This document shows positions 47,291 through 56,764 of a stretch of 64,000 nt of DNA, in pieces. Origin of the DNA: Methylomonas rapida (GTDB taxonomy: Bacteria > Pseudomonadota > Gammaproteobacteria > Methylococcales > Methylomonadaceae). The stretch is taken from positions 4,072,001 to 4,136,000 of the forward strand of contig NZ_CP113517.1 of assembly GCF_024360925.2 (NCBI RefSeq), read 5' to 3'. The notes beneath the pieces are model-generated. The model saw only the letters and a list, made by a program, of their open reading frames with translations. It was not told where the DNA came from and made no database searches. Positions within the stretch are counted from its first letter, which is position 1, and each line of letters begins with the position of its first letter. The position numbers were made by a program, and so were the translations under genes.

Positions 47291-48379
47291 ATGCCAAACC
47301 AGCCACTTACATCCCTATTCCGCCCCGAAATTCTCGCCATGTCGGCCTATCATGTCGCCGATGCCAGCAATTTTATTAAACTCGATGCGATGGAAAATCC
47401 TTACGGTTGGCCCGAGGCCATTCAGCAAGCCTGGCTGGAGCATTTGAAAGATTGCCCAATGAATCGCTACCCGGACCCGGAAGCCAAAGCCTTGGCGGAC
47501 GCCTTGCGTCAAAGCAATCAAATACCGGAACAAGCGGGGATTTTATTGGGCAATGGCTCGGATGAAATCATCCAGATTCTGCAAATGGCTCTGTCTAGCG
47601 ACGCTACCGTACTCGCACCGGAACCCGGCTTTGTCATGTACAAACAAATCGCCCTCAGCCTTGGGCTGCGCTATCAAGGCGTGCCACTTTTAGCTGACAG
47701 CTTCGAGCTGGACATGCCCGCCATGCTGGAAGCCATATCCAGCCTGCAACCCGCTCTGATTTTCCTGGCTTATCCGAACAATCCGACCGGCAATTTGTTC
47801 GATGCAAAAACCATCAAGCAGATTCTTGCGGCCGCTCCTGGCCTGGTCGTGGTCGACGAGGCTTATGCCCCCTTCGCCGATGCCAGTTTCATGGATCAAC
47901 TGCCTCATCACCCTAATCTATTGGTCATGCGCACGGTTTCCAAGCTGGGTTTGGCGGGCTTGCGCCTGGGCTTTCTCGCCGGAGATAAGTCCATCCTGGA
48001 GCAGTTGAATAAAATACGCCTGCCTTACAACATCAACTGCCTAACCCAAGAAACGGCCCGCTTTGCGCTGGAGCATCAACAATTTTTGCTGGAACAGACT
48101 CAAACGATTTGCCAGCAACGCACTGAAGTTTTAGCCGCCTTGCAAAAGATTCATGACATCAAGGCCTACCCGAGTTCAGCGAATTTCATCCTGTTCAAAA
48201 CCCTGGAAAAATCAGCGAACGCCGTGTTCGACTCGTTGAAACAGCAAGGCATTTTGATCAAGAATTTGTCATCCCAGGGCGGCTTGATGGGCAACTGCCT
48301 GCGGGTGACGATAGGCAAGCCGGAAGAAAACCAGGCTTTCCTTGCAGCACTGCAGTACGCCCTGAATAATACGCCCTAG
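47291..48379 (+). CDS. hisC: histidinol-phosphate aminotransferase
   Basis: PLP-dependent transamination in histidine synthesis. The 362-residue protein has LDAMENPYGWP, NRYPDPEAKAL, LLGNGSDEIIQIL, FLAYPNNPTGN, VVDEAYAPFA and the PLP-lysine motif TVSKLGLAGLRLGF. ATG at 47291 suits the family; a TTG at 47261 is in frame. It now stands apart from hisGD, and TTAAAAT at about 47221 may be part of its own promoter. Confidence 0.94.
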   Translation: MPNQPLTSLFRPEILAMSAYHVADASNFIKLDAMENPYGWPEAIQQAWLEHLKDCPMNRYPDPEAKALADALRQSNQIPEQAGILLGNGSDEIIQILQMALSSDATVLAPEPGFVMYKQIALSLGLRYQGVPLLADSFELDMPAMLEAISSLQPALIFLAYPNNPTGNLFDAKTIKQILAAAPGLVVVDEAYAPFADASFMDQLPHHPNLLVMRTVSKLGLAGLRLGFLAGDKSILEQLNKIRLPYNINCLTQETARFALEHQQFLLEQTQTICQQRTEVLAALQKIHDIKAYPSSANFILFKTLEKSANAVFDSLKQQGILIKNLSSQGGLMGNCLRVTIGKPEENQAFLAALQYALNNTP

Positions 48380-48513
48380 ACAATCCTGCCGGGATTACTT
48401 CATTTCCATCGCAATAACGCTTTCAATAGTCAGGGACTGTAAGGTATATTTGCGCGAAAATTATAATAATTGATGCAGCTCAGCCGCATCATCATGCAAC
48501 AGGAGCGATACTT

Positions 48514-49113
48514 ATGATTCAAGAAGGCGTCGATACTTCAAAGCGCCAATTCCTAACCACCGCGCTATCGGTGGTTGGGGCCGTCGGGGCCGGCTACCTG
48601 GCCGTCCCATTTCTTTCCCAAATGCAACCCAGCGCCAAAGCCATGGCCGCCGGCGCCCCTGTTGAAGTCGACCTCAGCAAGATGGAACCGGGCCAATTGA
48701 TCCGCGTTGCTTGGCGCGGCAAGCCCGTCTGGATTTTAAACCGTACCCCGGAAGTCATTTCCACGTTGTCCACCTTGGACAGCAAACTGGCTGACCCCAT
48801 GTCCAACGAATCCAATCAGCCCGAGTACGCCAAAAACTCGCTGCGCTCTATCAAGCCGGAAATTTTTGTCGCCGTTGGTCTGTGTACCCATCTTGGCTGC
48901 TCGCCAACGTTCCGCCCTGAAATTGCTCCTAGCGATTTAGGCGAAGACTGGAAAGGCGGTTTCTTTTGCCCCTGCCACGGCTCCTGGTTCGACCTTGCCG
49001 GCAGGGTCTACCGTGGAGTACCCGCCCCTACCAATCTCGAGATCCCTCCTTACCGTTACGTTAAGGACACCTTGATCATCATTGGCGAAGACACCGAGGC
49101 AAGCGCAGCATGA
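48514..49113 (+). CDS. petA: ubiquinol-cytochrome c reductase Rieske iron-sulfur subunit
   Basis: [2Fe-2S] subunit of the bc1 complex. The 199-residue protein has a Tat-like N-terminal anchor (TSKRQFLTTALSVVGAVGAGY) and both cluster motifs CTHLGCSP and CPCHGSWFD. AGGAGCG precedes the ATG. It is the first gene of petABC and overlaps petB by four bases. Confidence 0.96.
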   Translation: MIQEGVDTSKRQFLTTALSVVGAVGAGYLAVPFLSQMQPSAKAMAAGAPVEVDLSKMEPGQLIRVAWRGKPVWILNRTPEVISTLSTLDSKLADPMSNESNQPEYAKNSLRSIKPEIFVAVGLCTHLGCSPTFRPEIAPSDLGEDWKGGFFCPCHGSWFDLAGRVYRGVPAPTNLEIPPYRYVKDTLIIIGEDTEASAA

Positions 49114-50507
49114 AAGAGAGAATGAATCAATGCAGCAACTGGCTGCAGGAGCGTTTCCCAATCTCCGATTTGTGGAACGAACACATGGCGCATTACTACG
49201 CGCCGAAAAACTTCAATATCTGGTATTTTTTCGGTTCGCTGGCCTTGTTTGTCCTGGTCAACCAGTTCATCACCGGCATTTTATTGACGATCAACTATAA
49301 ACCGGATGCGAAACTGGCGTTCGACTCGGTCGAATACATCATGCGCGACGTCAACTGGGGTTGGCTGGTGCGCTACATGCATTCCACCGGCGCTTCGGCG
49401 TTCTTCATCGTCGTCTACCTGCACATGTTCCGTGGCCTGGTTTACGGTTCGTTCAAGCAACCGCGCGAATTGATCTGGATCTTCGGCATGCTGATCTTCG
49501 TCTGTCTGATGGCCGAAGCCTTCATGGGCTATCTGCTGCCTTGGGGACAGATGTCCTACTGGGGCGCGCAAGTCATCATCTCGCTGTTCAGCGCGATTCC
49601 GGTGGTGGGCGACGAATTGTCCTTGTGGATTCGCGGTGACTACGTGGTAGCCGACGCCACCTTGAACCGCTTCTTTGCCTTCCACGTCATTGCCGTGCCG
49701 CTGGTGCTGCTGATTCTGGTGTTTCTGCACATCGTCGCGTTGCACGAAGTGGGCTCAAACAACCCTGACGGCATCGAAATCAAGGAAAACCTGAACTGGA
49801 AAGGACACCCGGTAGACGGCATCCCTTTCCACCCTTACTACACCGTGAAAGACATCGTCGGCGTCGGCGTATTCATGTTCTTCTTCGCCACGGTCATTTT
49901 CTACATGCCGGAAATGGGCGGTTACTTTTTGGAACACGCCAACTTCATCCCGGCCGACCCCTTGAAAACCCCGGAACATATCGCGCCAGTCTGGTATTTC
50001 ACCCCGTTCTACGCCATCCTGCGCGCGGTACCGGATAAATTCGCCGGCGTCATCGCAATGGGCGGCGCCATCGTGGTGTTGTTCATGCTGCCTTGGCTGG
50101 ATCGCAGCCCGGTCAAATCGATCCGCTACCGCGGCGGCATTTTCAAAAAAGCCGTACTGTTGTTCGTGATTGCCTTCCTGGGCTTGGGCTACTTGGGCAC
50201 GCAACCGGCCACGCCCGGCGCCACCACCGTTGCCCGTATCCTGACTGCTATTTACTTTGGCTTCTTCTTGCTGATGCCGCTTTACACCCGCTGGGAAAAA
50301 ACCAAACCGGTGCCGGAACGCCTGACAGAGCAACCGACCCTGGAAGACCGCATTCCAGCACTGAAGGCTTTGGTCGATGAAGTGGTCACGACCGAAACCA
50401 CGCCGGGCGTATTGGGCTCAACCGTTGTCAAAAGAAGACCGAATTATGCAGGCATCAAAGCCGTCTTGATTCGTTTTGCCAAAAACTTGAAAGAGAGCCT
50501 GGATTAA
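49110..50507 (+). CDS. petB: ubiquinol-cytochrome c reductase cytochrome b subunit
   Basis: Integral membrane subunit with two b haems and the quinol sites. The 465-residue protein has the haem-ligand helices (RYMHSTGASAFFIVVYLHMFRGL; FFAFHVIAVPLVLLILVFLHIVALHE) and the Qo motif in DPLKTPEHIAPVWYF. It is longer than the typical ~400 residues because of a hydrophilic C-terminal tail (from about residue 405). Start ATG overlaps petA by four bases. Confidence 0.96.
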   Translation: MKERMNQCSNWLQERFPISDLWNEHMAHYYAPKNFNIWYFFGSLALFVLVNQFITGILLTINYKPDAKLAFDSVEYIMRDVNWGWLVRYMHSTGASAFFIVVYLHMFRGLVYGSFKQPRELIWIFGMLIFVCLMAEAFMGYLLPWGQMSYWGAQVIISLFSAIPVVGDELSLWIRGDYVVADATLNRFFAFHVIAVPLVLLILVFLHIVALHEVGSNNPDGIEIKENLNWKGHPVDGIPFHPYYTVKDIVGVGVFMFFFATVIFYMPEMGGYFLEHANFIPADPLKTPEHIAPVWYFTPFYAILRAVPDKFAGVIAMGGAIVVLFMLPWLDRSPVKSIRYRGGIFKKAVLLFVIAFLGLGYLGTQPATPGATTVARILTAIYFGFFLLMPLYTRWEKTKPVPERLTEQPTLEDRIPALKALVDEVVTTETTPGVLGSTVVKRRPNYAGIKAVLIRFAKNLKESLD

Positions 50508-50510
50508 GTC

Positions 50511-51233
50511 ATGAAAAAAGTTCTTTACACCCTTTTACTGTTGCTGCCTTTGACTGCCGGCGCGAGCGGCGGCGGCATCGAATTGGAATCGGCCGACATC
50601 GACCTATCGGATAGCGCCTCGCTCGAACGAGGTGCCAAGCATTACGTAACCTATTGCCTAGGCTGCCACTCGGCCAAGCATATTCGTTACAAACGCATCG
50701 CCCTCGATTTGAAACTGGATGAAGGCGAGATCCTGAAAAACGTCGCCCCCCTGGGTGCGGGCATTTACGACCAAATGCACTCGGCCATGAACGGCCATGA
50801 CGCGGAAAAATGGTTTGGTACCACACCACCCGACCTGTCGCTGATCGCCCGTTCGCGCGGCGCCGACTGGCTGTATAGCTACCTGAAGGGCTTCTACAGC
50901 GAACCCGGCAAGCCTACCGGCGTCAACAACGCCATCTTCAAAGACGTAGCGATGCCTAACGTGTTTTGGCAACTGCAGGGCACGCAAACAGCCGTGACCA
51001 AAATCGTCGACGGCCAGGAAGTCATCACGGACTTGAAACTGGTGGAAGCAGGACAATTATCGCCGGAGGAGTTCGACAAACTGGTCAACGACTTGGTGAA
51101 TTTCCTGGTTTATGTCGGCGAACCCGTGCAACTGGAGAGACAGCAAATGGGTAAATATGTGCTGTTCTTCATCCTGATGTTCATCGCGCTGGCTTATCTG
51201 CTGAAAAAAGAATACTGGAAAGACGTTCACTAG
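50511..51233 (+). CDS. petC: ubiquinol-cytochrome c reductase cytochrome c1 subunit
   Basis: Membrane-anchored periplasmic c-type cytochrome of bc1. The 240-residue protein has a signal peptide (MKKVLYTLLLLLPLTAGA), the haem motif CLGCH near residue 49, the axial-Met region ending KDVAMPNVFW, and a C-terminal anchor (YVLFFILMFIALAYLL). It follows petB by three bases. Confidence 0.96.
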   Translation: MKKVLYTLLLLLPLTAGASGGGIELESADIDLSDSASLERGAKHYVTYCLGCHSAKHIRYKRIALDLKLDEGEILKNVAPLGAGIYDQMHSAMNGHDAEKWFGTTPPDLSLIARSRGADWLYSYLKGFYSEPGKPTGVNNAIFKDVAMPNVFWQLQGTQTAVTKIVDGQEVITDLKLVEAGQLSPEEFDKLVNDLVNFLVYVGEPVQLERQQMGKYVLFFILMFIALAYLLKKEYWKDVH

Positions 51234-51244
51234 CCCTCTCAAAA

Positions 51245-51266
51245 CGGGGCGCCAATCGGCGCCCCG
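51245..51266 (+). terminator. GC-rich hairpin after petC
   Basis: CGGGGCGCC-AATC-GGCGCCCCG, a perfect 9-bp stem 12 bases after the petC stop. The following sequence is not T-rich, so it may pause transcription or protect the 3' end rather than act as a full intrinsic terminator. Confidence 0.55.
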
Positions 51267-51376
51267 CCTTCACTAAAACCCTTGCTGGGCTTGGCCTTGC
51301 CTCCCCCAAATCCATGAGCAACCATGGTACAATCCGCCCGGTTTTGAACTCTGTTTATTATTAGAGGTTATTCTTC

Positions 51377-52012
51377 GTGGCAAACATCACCAGCCGAAAA
51401 TCCGCAATGATTCTGTTTACCTCCGCGAATTGCATCATGAGTCACTGTGTCCGCCTCGTCGTCCATGAAAAAGGCGTCCCAGCCGACATAGAATATTTCG
51501 ACCCTAATGACCCCCCCGAAGATTTGATTGAACTCAACCCGCACGGTAACTCGCCTACTTTTATAGAACGAGACTTGGTGTTATTCGATGCGCGCATCAT
51601 CATGGAATACCTGGACGAGCGTTTTCCCCATCCGGCACTGCATCAAATGGACCCGATCGCGCGCGCCAATGCCCGCATGCGCATCAATCGCATAGACCGT
51701 GAGTGGTACCCTTTGCTGGAAGAAGTACAGATTCACGGCGACAAGAAAGCCGCCAAAGCCAAGAAAATGCTCAAGGAAAGCCTGATGGCCGCCGCGCCGG
51801 CTTTCGAAGCCACGCCTTATTTCTGCAGTGAAGAATATTCGTTGATCGATTGCGCGATGGCCCCGTTCTTGTGGCGCCTGCCCAGCATCGGCATAGAGAT
51901 TACCAGCCTAGGCAAAGGCATCACCGCTTACGCCAACCGTTTGTTCTCGCGCAAGGCTTTTCAAGACAGCCTGACGCGTGAAGAAAAAGAACTCATGCCA
52001 ACAAGCAAATGA
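51377..52012 (+). CDS. sspA: stringent starvation protein A
   Basis: RNA polymerase-associated protein with a glutathione-S-transferase fold that acts in starvation and acid tolerance. The 211 residues carry MILFTSANCIMSHCVRLVVHEKGV, ELNPHGNSPTFIERDLVLFDARIIMEYLDERFPHP-type segments and YSLIDCAMAPFLWRLP. It starts at GTG (51377) with GAGG nine bases upstream and overlaps sspB by four bases. The order petABC-sspAB is the common one in gammaproteobacteria. Confidence 0.93.
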   Translation: MANITSRKSAMILFTSANCIMSHCVRLVVHEKGVPADIEYFDPNDPPEDLIELNPHGNSPTFIERDLVLFDARIIMEYLDERFPHPALHQMDPIARANARMRINRIDREWYPLLEEVQIHGDKKAAKAKKMLKESLMAAAPAFEATPYFCSEEYSLIDCAMAPFLWRLPSIGIEITSLGKGITAYANRLFSRKAFQDSLTREEKELMPTSK

Positions 52013-52395
52013 CACCTCTCAAACCTTACCTGATTAGATCCATCTATGAATGGATCACCGACAACAATCTGACTCCCCACTTGCTGGTCAATGCGGAATA
52101 TCCCGGCGTCAATTTGCCGATGGACTTCGTTGAAGACGGCCGCATCGTATTGAACGTCCGCCCCGAAGCAATTCAAGGACTGATGCTTGGCAACGATGAA
52201 ATCCAATTCAACGCCCGTTTTTCCGGCAAGCCGATGCGCATCAACGCACCCATTCAAGCCATCCTGGCGATTTACGCCAAAGAAAATGGCAGAGGCATGG
52301 TGTTCGACCCGGAAGAAATAGACGACGAGCCCCCACCGCCGCCCGAACCCGAAACCAAACCAGCGCACAAACCACAACTCAGAGTGGTCAAGTAG
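52009..52395 (+). CDS. sspB: ClpXP protease specificity-enhancing factor SspB
   Basis: Adaptor that delivers ssrA-tagged proteins to ClpXP. The 128-residue protein has the substrate-binding domain (PYLIRSIYEWITDNNLTPHLLV-type opening, NLPMDFVEDGRIVLNV, FNARFSGKP), a disordered Pro/Glu linker, and the C-terminal ClpX-binding LRVVK tail. All expected parts are present. Confidence 0.95.
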   Translation: MTPLKPYLIRSIYEWITDNNLTPHLLVNAEYPGVNLPMDFVEDGRIVLNVRPEAIQGLMLGNDEIQFNARFSGKPMRINAPIQAILAIYAKENGRGMVFDPEEIDDEPPPPPEPETKPAHKPQLRVVK

Positions 52396-52508
52396 CGAAT
52401 ATGCCGCGCAGAGAACGGGTGCCGCATGCCCGCTCAGCGACCGCCACGCCCCTGAAGACATCGGCAAAGCAATTGCGATAGAATGCGGCATCATTTATTC
52501 GCAGAGTA

Positions 52509-52892
52509 ATGCCGATGACTCATGACATTCAAGCACCGATGTCCGACGCCGAAATCATGGCTCGGCTCGAAACCGAACTACCGCATTGGTATTATGAAAA
52601 CGGCTGGATACGCCGCAAGATCAAGACCAGCGGCTGGAAAGCCACGTTGATGGTCGTCAACACCGTGGGCCATTTGGCGGAAAAAGCCTGGCATCATCCG
52701 GACTTGACCGTGTCCTATGCCTTCGTGATCGTCAAACTGGTCACCCATGCCGCCAAAGGCGTTACCGAAAAGGACTTTGCATTGGCCAAAAAAATCGAAG
52801 AAGTCGTGCTATGGGATGCCGCAACCGAATCCGCCGGCGTCTTCGAAGGCACGCCCGACGATCCCCGTTTCAAATACATCAAAAAAGATTGA
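52509..52892 (+). CDS. pterin-4a-carbinolamine dehydratase family protein
   Basis: A 127-residue PCD/DcoH-like protein. The family motif E-x(3)-H-H-P is present as EKAWHHPDLTVSYAFV, followed by KLVTHAAKGVTEKDFALAKKIE; an N-terminal ~20 residues and a C-terminal extension are additional. Since it ends ten bases before fhcB and PCD-like genes recur in methylotroph C1 clusters, a role with tetrahydromethanopterin rather than phenylalanine hydroxylation is inferred. Two close ATGs (52509, 52515) are possible starts. Confidence 0.82.
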   Translation: MPMTHDIQAPMSDAEIMARLETELPHWYYENGWIRRKIKTSGWKATLMVVNTVGHLAEKAWHHPDLTVSYAFVIVKLVTHAAKGVTEKDFALAKKIEEVVLWDAATESAGVFEGTPDDPRFKYIKKD

Positions 52893-52902
52893 GGACAGCA
52901 CG

Positions 52903-54162
52903 ATGACTGAAATCACCGAGGTACCCAGCCCGTTCTGCGGTATCGGCACCGACGACCTGAGCATTCAGGTGGACGGCATCCATTTAAAAGTCACCGCCAA
53001 CGGTTGCGCGGTCAATACACCGGCGTTCGAACAAGCGATTGGCGATACCAGTCCGCGTATCGCCGGGCAAGAAACGGATTTAGAAACAGCAATCCAAAAA
53101 GCCGCCGAGATCCTGCGCGACACCCAGCAACCCGTCATCGGCGGCTGCGCGACCGACGTGAACGGCATGCGCGCCCTGCTGGCCTTGGCCGACAAAACCG
53201 GAGCCGTTGTCGACAATATCAATTTCAACGCCGCCCGACGCAATCTGCTGGCGATGCAGGACTCCGGCTGGATGAACACCACTCTGTCAGAGGTGAAGAA
53301 CCGCTGCGATCTGCTGTTGATCATCGGCACTGACCCTGAAGTATTTGCACCGCGTTTTTTCGAACACTTCCTGTGGAACGAACACTCGATGTTCCTTGAA
53401 AGCACCGACCAGCGTGAAGTGATTTATCTCGGCAAAACGCCGACAGGCAAGGCTGCGACATCGCCATCAGGCAAAAGCCCTAGCGTAATACCCTGTGAAG
53501 ATGCGGATTTACCCGACGTTGTCGCCGTGCTATCGGCATTGATTAAGAATCGTCCCATACAAGTCGAAACGGTCGGCAATATTACGGTTACTGAATTACA
53601 AGCCATAGCCGAGAAATTACGCAGCGCACGTTATGGCGTTGTCCTATGGAGTGGCGGCAAGTTAACCTTCGATCATGCAGAACTGACCGTACAAACGATC
53701 TGCAATATCGTCAAAGACATCAACTTGCAAGATACCCGCTGTTCCGGCTTGCCATTGGGCGGCAAGGATGGCGATTACACGGCCAATCAGGTTTGCGGCT
53801 GGACGACCGGCTACCCAGCCCGAATCAATTTCGCCAGAGGCTATCCAGAATATGACCCATTTCTTTACGATAGCCAGACCATGATCGCCAACGGCGAAGC
53901 CGATGCTTTGCTATGGGTACATGCTTACAATTCGGCGGCGACGCCACCGCAAACCAAGTTGCCGACCATAGTGATTGGCCGTTCGGGCATGCAATTCGAA
54001 CAAGAACCCGACGTCTTCATTCCGATCGGCACACCAGGCATCGATCATGCCGGTCATGTGTATCGCATGGACAGCGTAGTGGCTTTGCGACTGAAAAAAC
54101 TGCGCGACGCCGGTTTGCCCAGCACCGCCGACGTACTGCACGCCATCGAACAAGCTCTTTAG
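52903..54162 (+). CDS. fhcB: formyltransferase/hydrolase complex subunit FhcB
   Basis: Subunit B of the Fhc complex, which turns formyl-H4MPT into formate by way of a methanofuran-like carrier. It is related to the molybdopterin subunit of archaeal formylmethanofuran dehydrogenase but is used here without redox chemistry. The 419-residue protein opens MTEITEVPSPFCGIGTDDL and has IGGCATDVNGMRALL and CGWTTGYPARINFARGYPEYDP. The start at 52903 (GAGGACA upstream) is chosen over a long overlapping extension. It is followed by fhcA after 9 bases. Confidence 0.93.
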   Translation: MTEITEVPSPFCGIGTDDLSIQVDGIHLKVTANGCAVNTPAFEQAIGDTSPRIAGQETDLETAIQKAAEILRDTQQPVIGGCATDVNGMRALLALADKTGAVVDNINFNAARRNLLAMQDSGWMNTTLSEVKNRCDLLLIIGTDPEVFAPRFFEHFLWNEHSMFLESTDQREVIYLGKTPTGKAATSPSGKSPSVIPCEDADLPDVVAVLSALIKNRPIQVETVGNITVTELQAIAEKLRSARYGVVLWSGGKLTFDHAELTVQTICNIVKDINLQDTRCSGLPLGGKDGDYTANQVCGWTTGYPARINFARGYPEYDPFLYDSQTMIANGEADALLWVHAYNSAATPPQTKLPTIVIGRSGMQFEQEPDVFIPIGTPGIDHAGHVYRMDSVVALRLKKLRDAGLPSTADVLHAIEQAL

Positions 54163-54171
54163 GAAACCGAC

Positions 54172-55836
54172 ATGCTGATAAAACTCACAGGTGGCACCGT
54201 TTACGACCCAGCCAGCGGCATAGACGGCCAACAACTCGACATTTACATTCAGGACGGCCGCATCGTCGATGCACCGACCGACGGCCGCCCGGTCGATCAG
54301 GAATACGATTTGCGCGGCAAGGTGGTGATGTCCGGCGCGATCGACATGCACACCCATATCGGCGGCGGCAAGGGCAACATCGCTCGTACCTTGTTGCCGG
54401 AAGACCACCGCGCCGACCCGGTACATCGCACTCACCTGACCCGCTCCGGCACCGGCCATGCCATGCCGTCCAGCTTCGTCACCGGTTATCGCTACGCGGA
54501 AATGGGCTACACCGCCTGCTTCGAACCGGCGGTACTGCCGATCAACGCCCGCCAGGCGCACATGGAAATGGGCGACACCCCCATCATCGATAAAGGCGGC
54601 TACGTGATGCTGGGCAGCGACGATTTCTTGCTGCGCATGCTGACCGCCAAGAAAGACCAGAAAGCCGTCAACGATTACGTGGCCTGGACCTTGACTGCGG
54701 CCAAAGGCATAGGCATCAAGGTGGTCAACGCTGGCGGTATCAACGCGTTCAAATTCAACCAGCGTAAACTCGATTTGGACGAACAAAACGCCCATTACGG
54801 CGTTACCCCGCGCCAAGTGCTGCAAACCCTGGCACGCGCGGTCAAGGAACTGGGCATCACTCATCCGCTGCACGTACATGGCTGCAACCTGGGCGTGCCC
54901 GGCAACGTCGATACCACCTTGAATACCATTCAAGGCATCGACGGCCTGCCGATGCATTTGACCCACATCCAGTTCCACAGCTACGGCACCGAGGGCGATT
55001 TCAAATTCTCGTCCGGCGCCGCGCAAATCGCCGAAGCCATCAACAAGAATAAGAACATCACGGCCGACGTCGGCCAGATTTTGTTCGGCCAGACCGTCAC
55101 CGCATCCGGCGACAACATGCGCCAGCACGCCAACCACAAGTTCGCCAGCCCGAACAAATGGGTGTGCATGGACATCGAGTGCGATGCCGGCTGCGGCGTA
55201 GTGCCGTTCAAGTATCGCGACCAGAACTTCGTCAACGCCCTGCAATGGGCCATCGGCCTGGAAATCTTCCTGCTGGTCGAAGACCCGTGGCGGATTTTCC
55301 TGACCACCGACCACCCCAACGGCGCGCCGTTCACCAGCTATCCGCATCTGATTCGGTTGTTGATGGATAGAAGCTTCCGCAACGACATGCTGGCGACCAT
55401 ACATCCGGAAGCGCAAAAAATGACGACGCTGGCCTCGATCGAACGCGAATACACCTTGAACGAAATCGCCATCATGACCCGCGCCGGCGCGGCCCGGATC
55501 ATCGGTTTGAAAGACCGCGGCACATTGAGCACCGGCAACTGGGCAGACATCACGGTTTACACCGAAAATGCCGATAGACAGGCGATGTTCACCAAGCCGG
55601 ATTACGTATTCAAGGACGGCGAACTGGTCGTCAAGGACGGCGAGGTAGTCAAGGTCACCTGGGGCACCACTCACATCGTCAAGCCTGAATACGACTTGTC
55701 TATCGAGAACGACTTGAAGCCTTATTTCGACAAATACCTGACCATGAAACTGGGCAACTTTAAAATCAGCGACGACGAAATTAGCGAAGACGGACGCGGC
55801 AGTTTGACGGCGCATCCGTTGCAGAGCGTAGTCTAA
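54172..55836 (+). CDS. fhcA: formyltransferase/hydrolase complex subunit FhcA
   Basis: Amidohydrolase-fold subunit that hydrolyses the formyl carrier to formate. The 554-residue protein has the metal-binding start MSGAIDMHTHIGGGKGN, MGYTACFEPAV, PLHVHGCNLG, MHLTHIQFHSYG, FLTTDHPNGAPFTSYPHL and NWADITVYTE. Length is typical. In related methylotrophs fhcB-A-D-C are contiguous, but here about 1.35 kb of other sequence follows. Confidence 0.95.
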   Translation: MLIKLTGGTVYDPASGIDGQQLDIYIQDGRIVDAPTDGRPVDQEYDLRGKVVMSGAIDMHTHIGGGKGNIARTLLPEDHRADPVHRTHLTRSGTGHAMPSSFVTGYRYAEMGYTACFEPAVLPINARQAHMEMGDTPIIDKGGYVMLGSDDFLLRMLTAKKDQKAVNDYVAWTLTAAKGIGIKVVNAGGINAFKFNQRKLDLDEQNAHYGVTPRQVLQTLARAVKELGITHPLHVHGCNLGVPGNVDTTLNTIQGIDGLPMHLTHIQFHSYGTEGDFKFSSGAAQIAEAINKNKNITADVGQILFGQTVTASGDNMRQHANHKFASPNKWVCMDIECDAGCGVVPFKYRDQNFVNALQWAIGLEIFLLVEDPWRIFLTTDHPNGAPFTSYPHLIRLLMDRSFRNDMLATIHPEAQKMTTLASIEREYTLNEIAIMTRAGAARIIGLKDRGTLSTGNWADITVYTENADRQAMFTKPDYVFKDGELVVKDGEVVKVTWGTTHIVKPEYDLSIENDLKPYFDKYLTMKLGNFKISDDEISEDGRGSLTAHPLQSVV

Positions 55837-56343
55837 TGACATCGCCGGCTTTCGGTACTTATGCAGAGGAAATAGTCAATAAGCAGGATTCGAAAGACAC
55901 CTTATACGGATGGAATTAAAAATCGCCGAGACTAATTAGGATTGGATGCGTTGGATAGCGAGGGGACTGGTTTGCTTCAAACTGCATTAATTACAGCTTT
56001 GTTGCTTAAATTGAGTAGTGGGATATGAGCAGCGTACGGCACGAAGCGCATGCCCCTCAAGTCGTCGATAACTGTATTCATAAAGGTACGGCGCGCCCTT
56101 TATGCAGCTAGCACCCAAGGTCACTGCAACGCTGTTGACAAGGCTGTTTTTCATATTTATACGAACTTGCAGTTCTTGAAAAAGAGGCGGAATACAAATT
56201 TAGAATTTTGTTATCCGGCATGATTGAATTGCCTATGTAACAAGAAGCCTGAAACGGCTTAATGTTTCGGCGCATTTCGTGAGCACCTAGATGATCTCAA
56301 ATGACACCAACCTCTTTTTCGATTTTAACGGAGATATAAAGTT
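55837..56343. other. AT-rich intergenic stretch inside the fhc locus
   Basis: About 500 bases with lower G+C than the fhc genes and only short open frames. No family signature, terminator or RNA was recognised. It looks like remnant accessory DNA and probably holds the promoter of the following small gene (AACGGAGATATAAAGTT before the ATG at 56344 gives a ribosome-binding site). Confidence 0.45.
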
Positions 56344-56694
56344 ATGAAAGTTTTTTGGGTGGTGTTTGCAATAGGATTGATAGGTCTTTATTTCGTCAAT
56401 ATGGCCACGTTGAGAATGCCGCTATTGAATTGGGATTGGGGAATGCATGCTGCAATCCGTTTTTTTCTCGGCTTTTTTATTTTGGGCATCAATGCTTTCT
56501 ATGCACAGCACTTGAAATTCACAAGCGCGCTTAAAGTAATATTAGTCATAGCTCTTCTGGACTATTTGTACGACTATTATATTGAAGCCTATCGACTGAA
56601 TTTAGAAATTATTTTGCACGGCCTGTACATGGTCACATGGGGTTCGATAATGGGCTATCTCGCCTGCAGAAACCTTAACAACAAGGAATATTAA
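56344..56694 (+). CDS. hypothetical membrane protein in the fhc locus
   Basis: A 116-residue protein of four hydrophobic segments (VFWVVFAIGLIGLYFV; AIRFFLGFFILGINAFY; VILVIALLDYLYDYY; IILHGLYMVTWGSIMGYLA). GGAG precedes the ATG by about 10 bases. Codon use is AT-richer than the flanking fhc genes, suggesting acquisition. No family is recognised. It contains a 24-base segment (56582-56605, encoding IEAYRLNL) almost identical to one in the next gene. Confidence 0.65.
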   Translation: MKVFWVVFAIGLIGLYFVNMATLRMPLLNWDWGMHAAIRFFLGFFILGINAFYAQHLKFTSALKVILVIALLDYLYDYYIEAYRLNLEIILHGLYMVTWGSIMGYLACRNLNNKEY

Positions 56695-56764
56695 AGGCTC
56701 TCCAAGATTTCCCGTGGCAATGGTCAATCGATACCATTTTAAAGTTGATTGAGCTATCGGTTGC

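Noticed and set aside
53911..55842. 643-codon open frame on the minus strand
   Set aside because: It lies wholly antisense to fhcB/fhcA, which carry strong family motifs. The frame is open only because of the codon bias of those genes.
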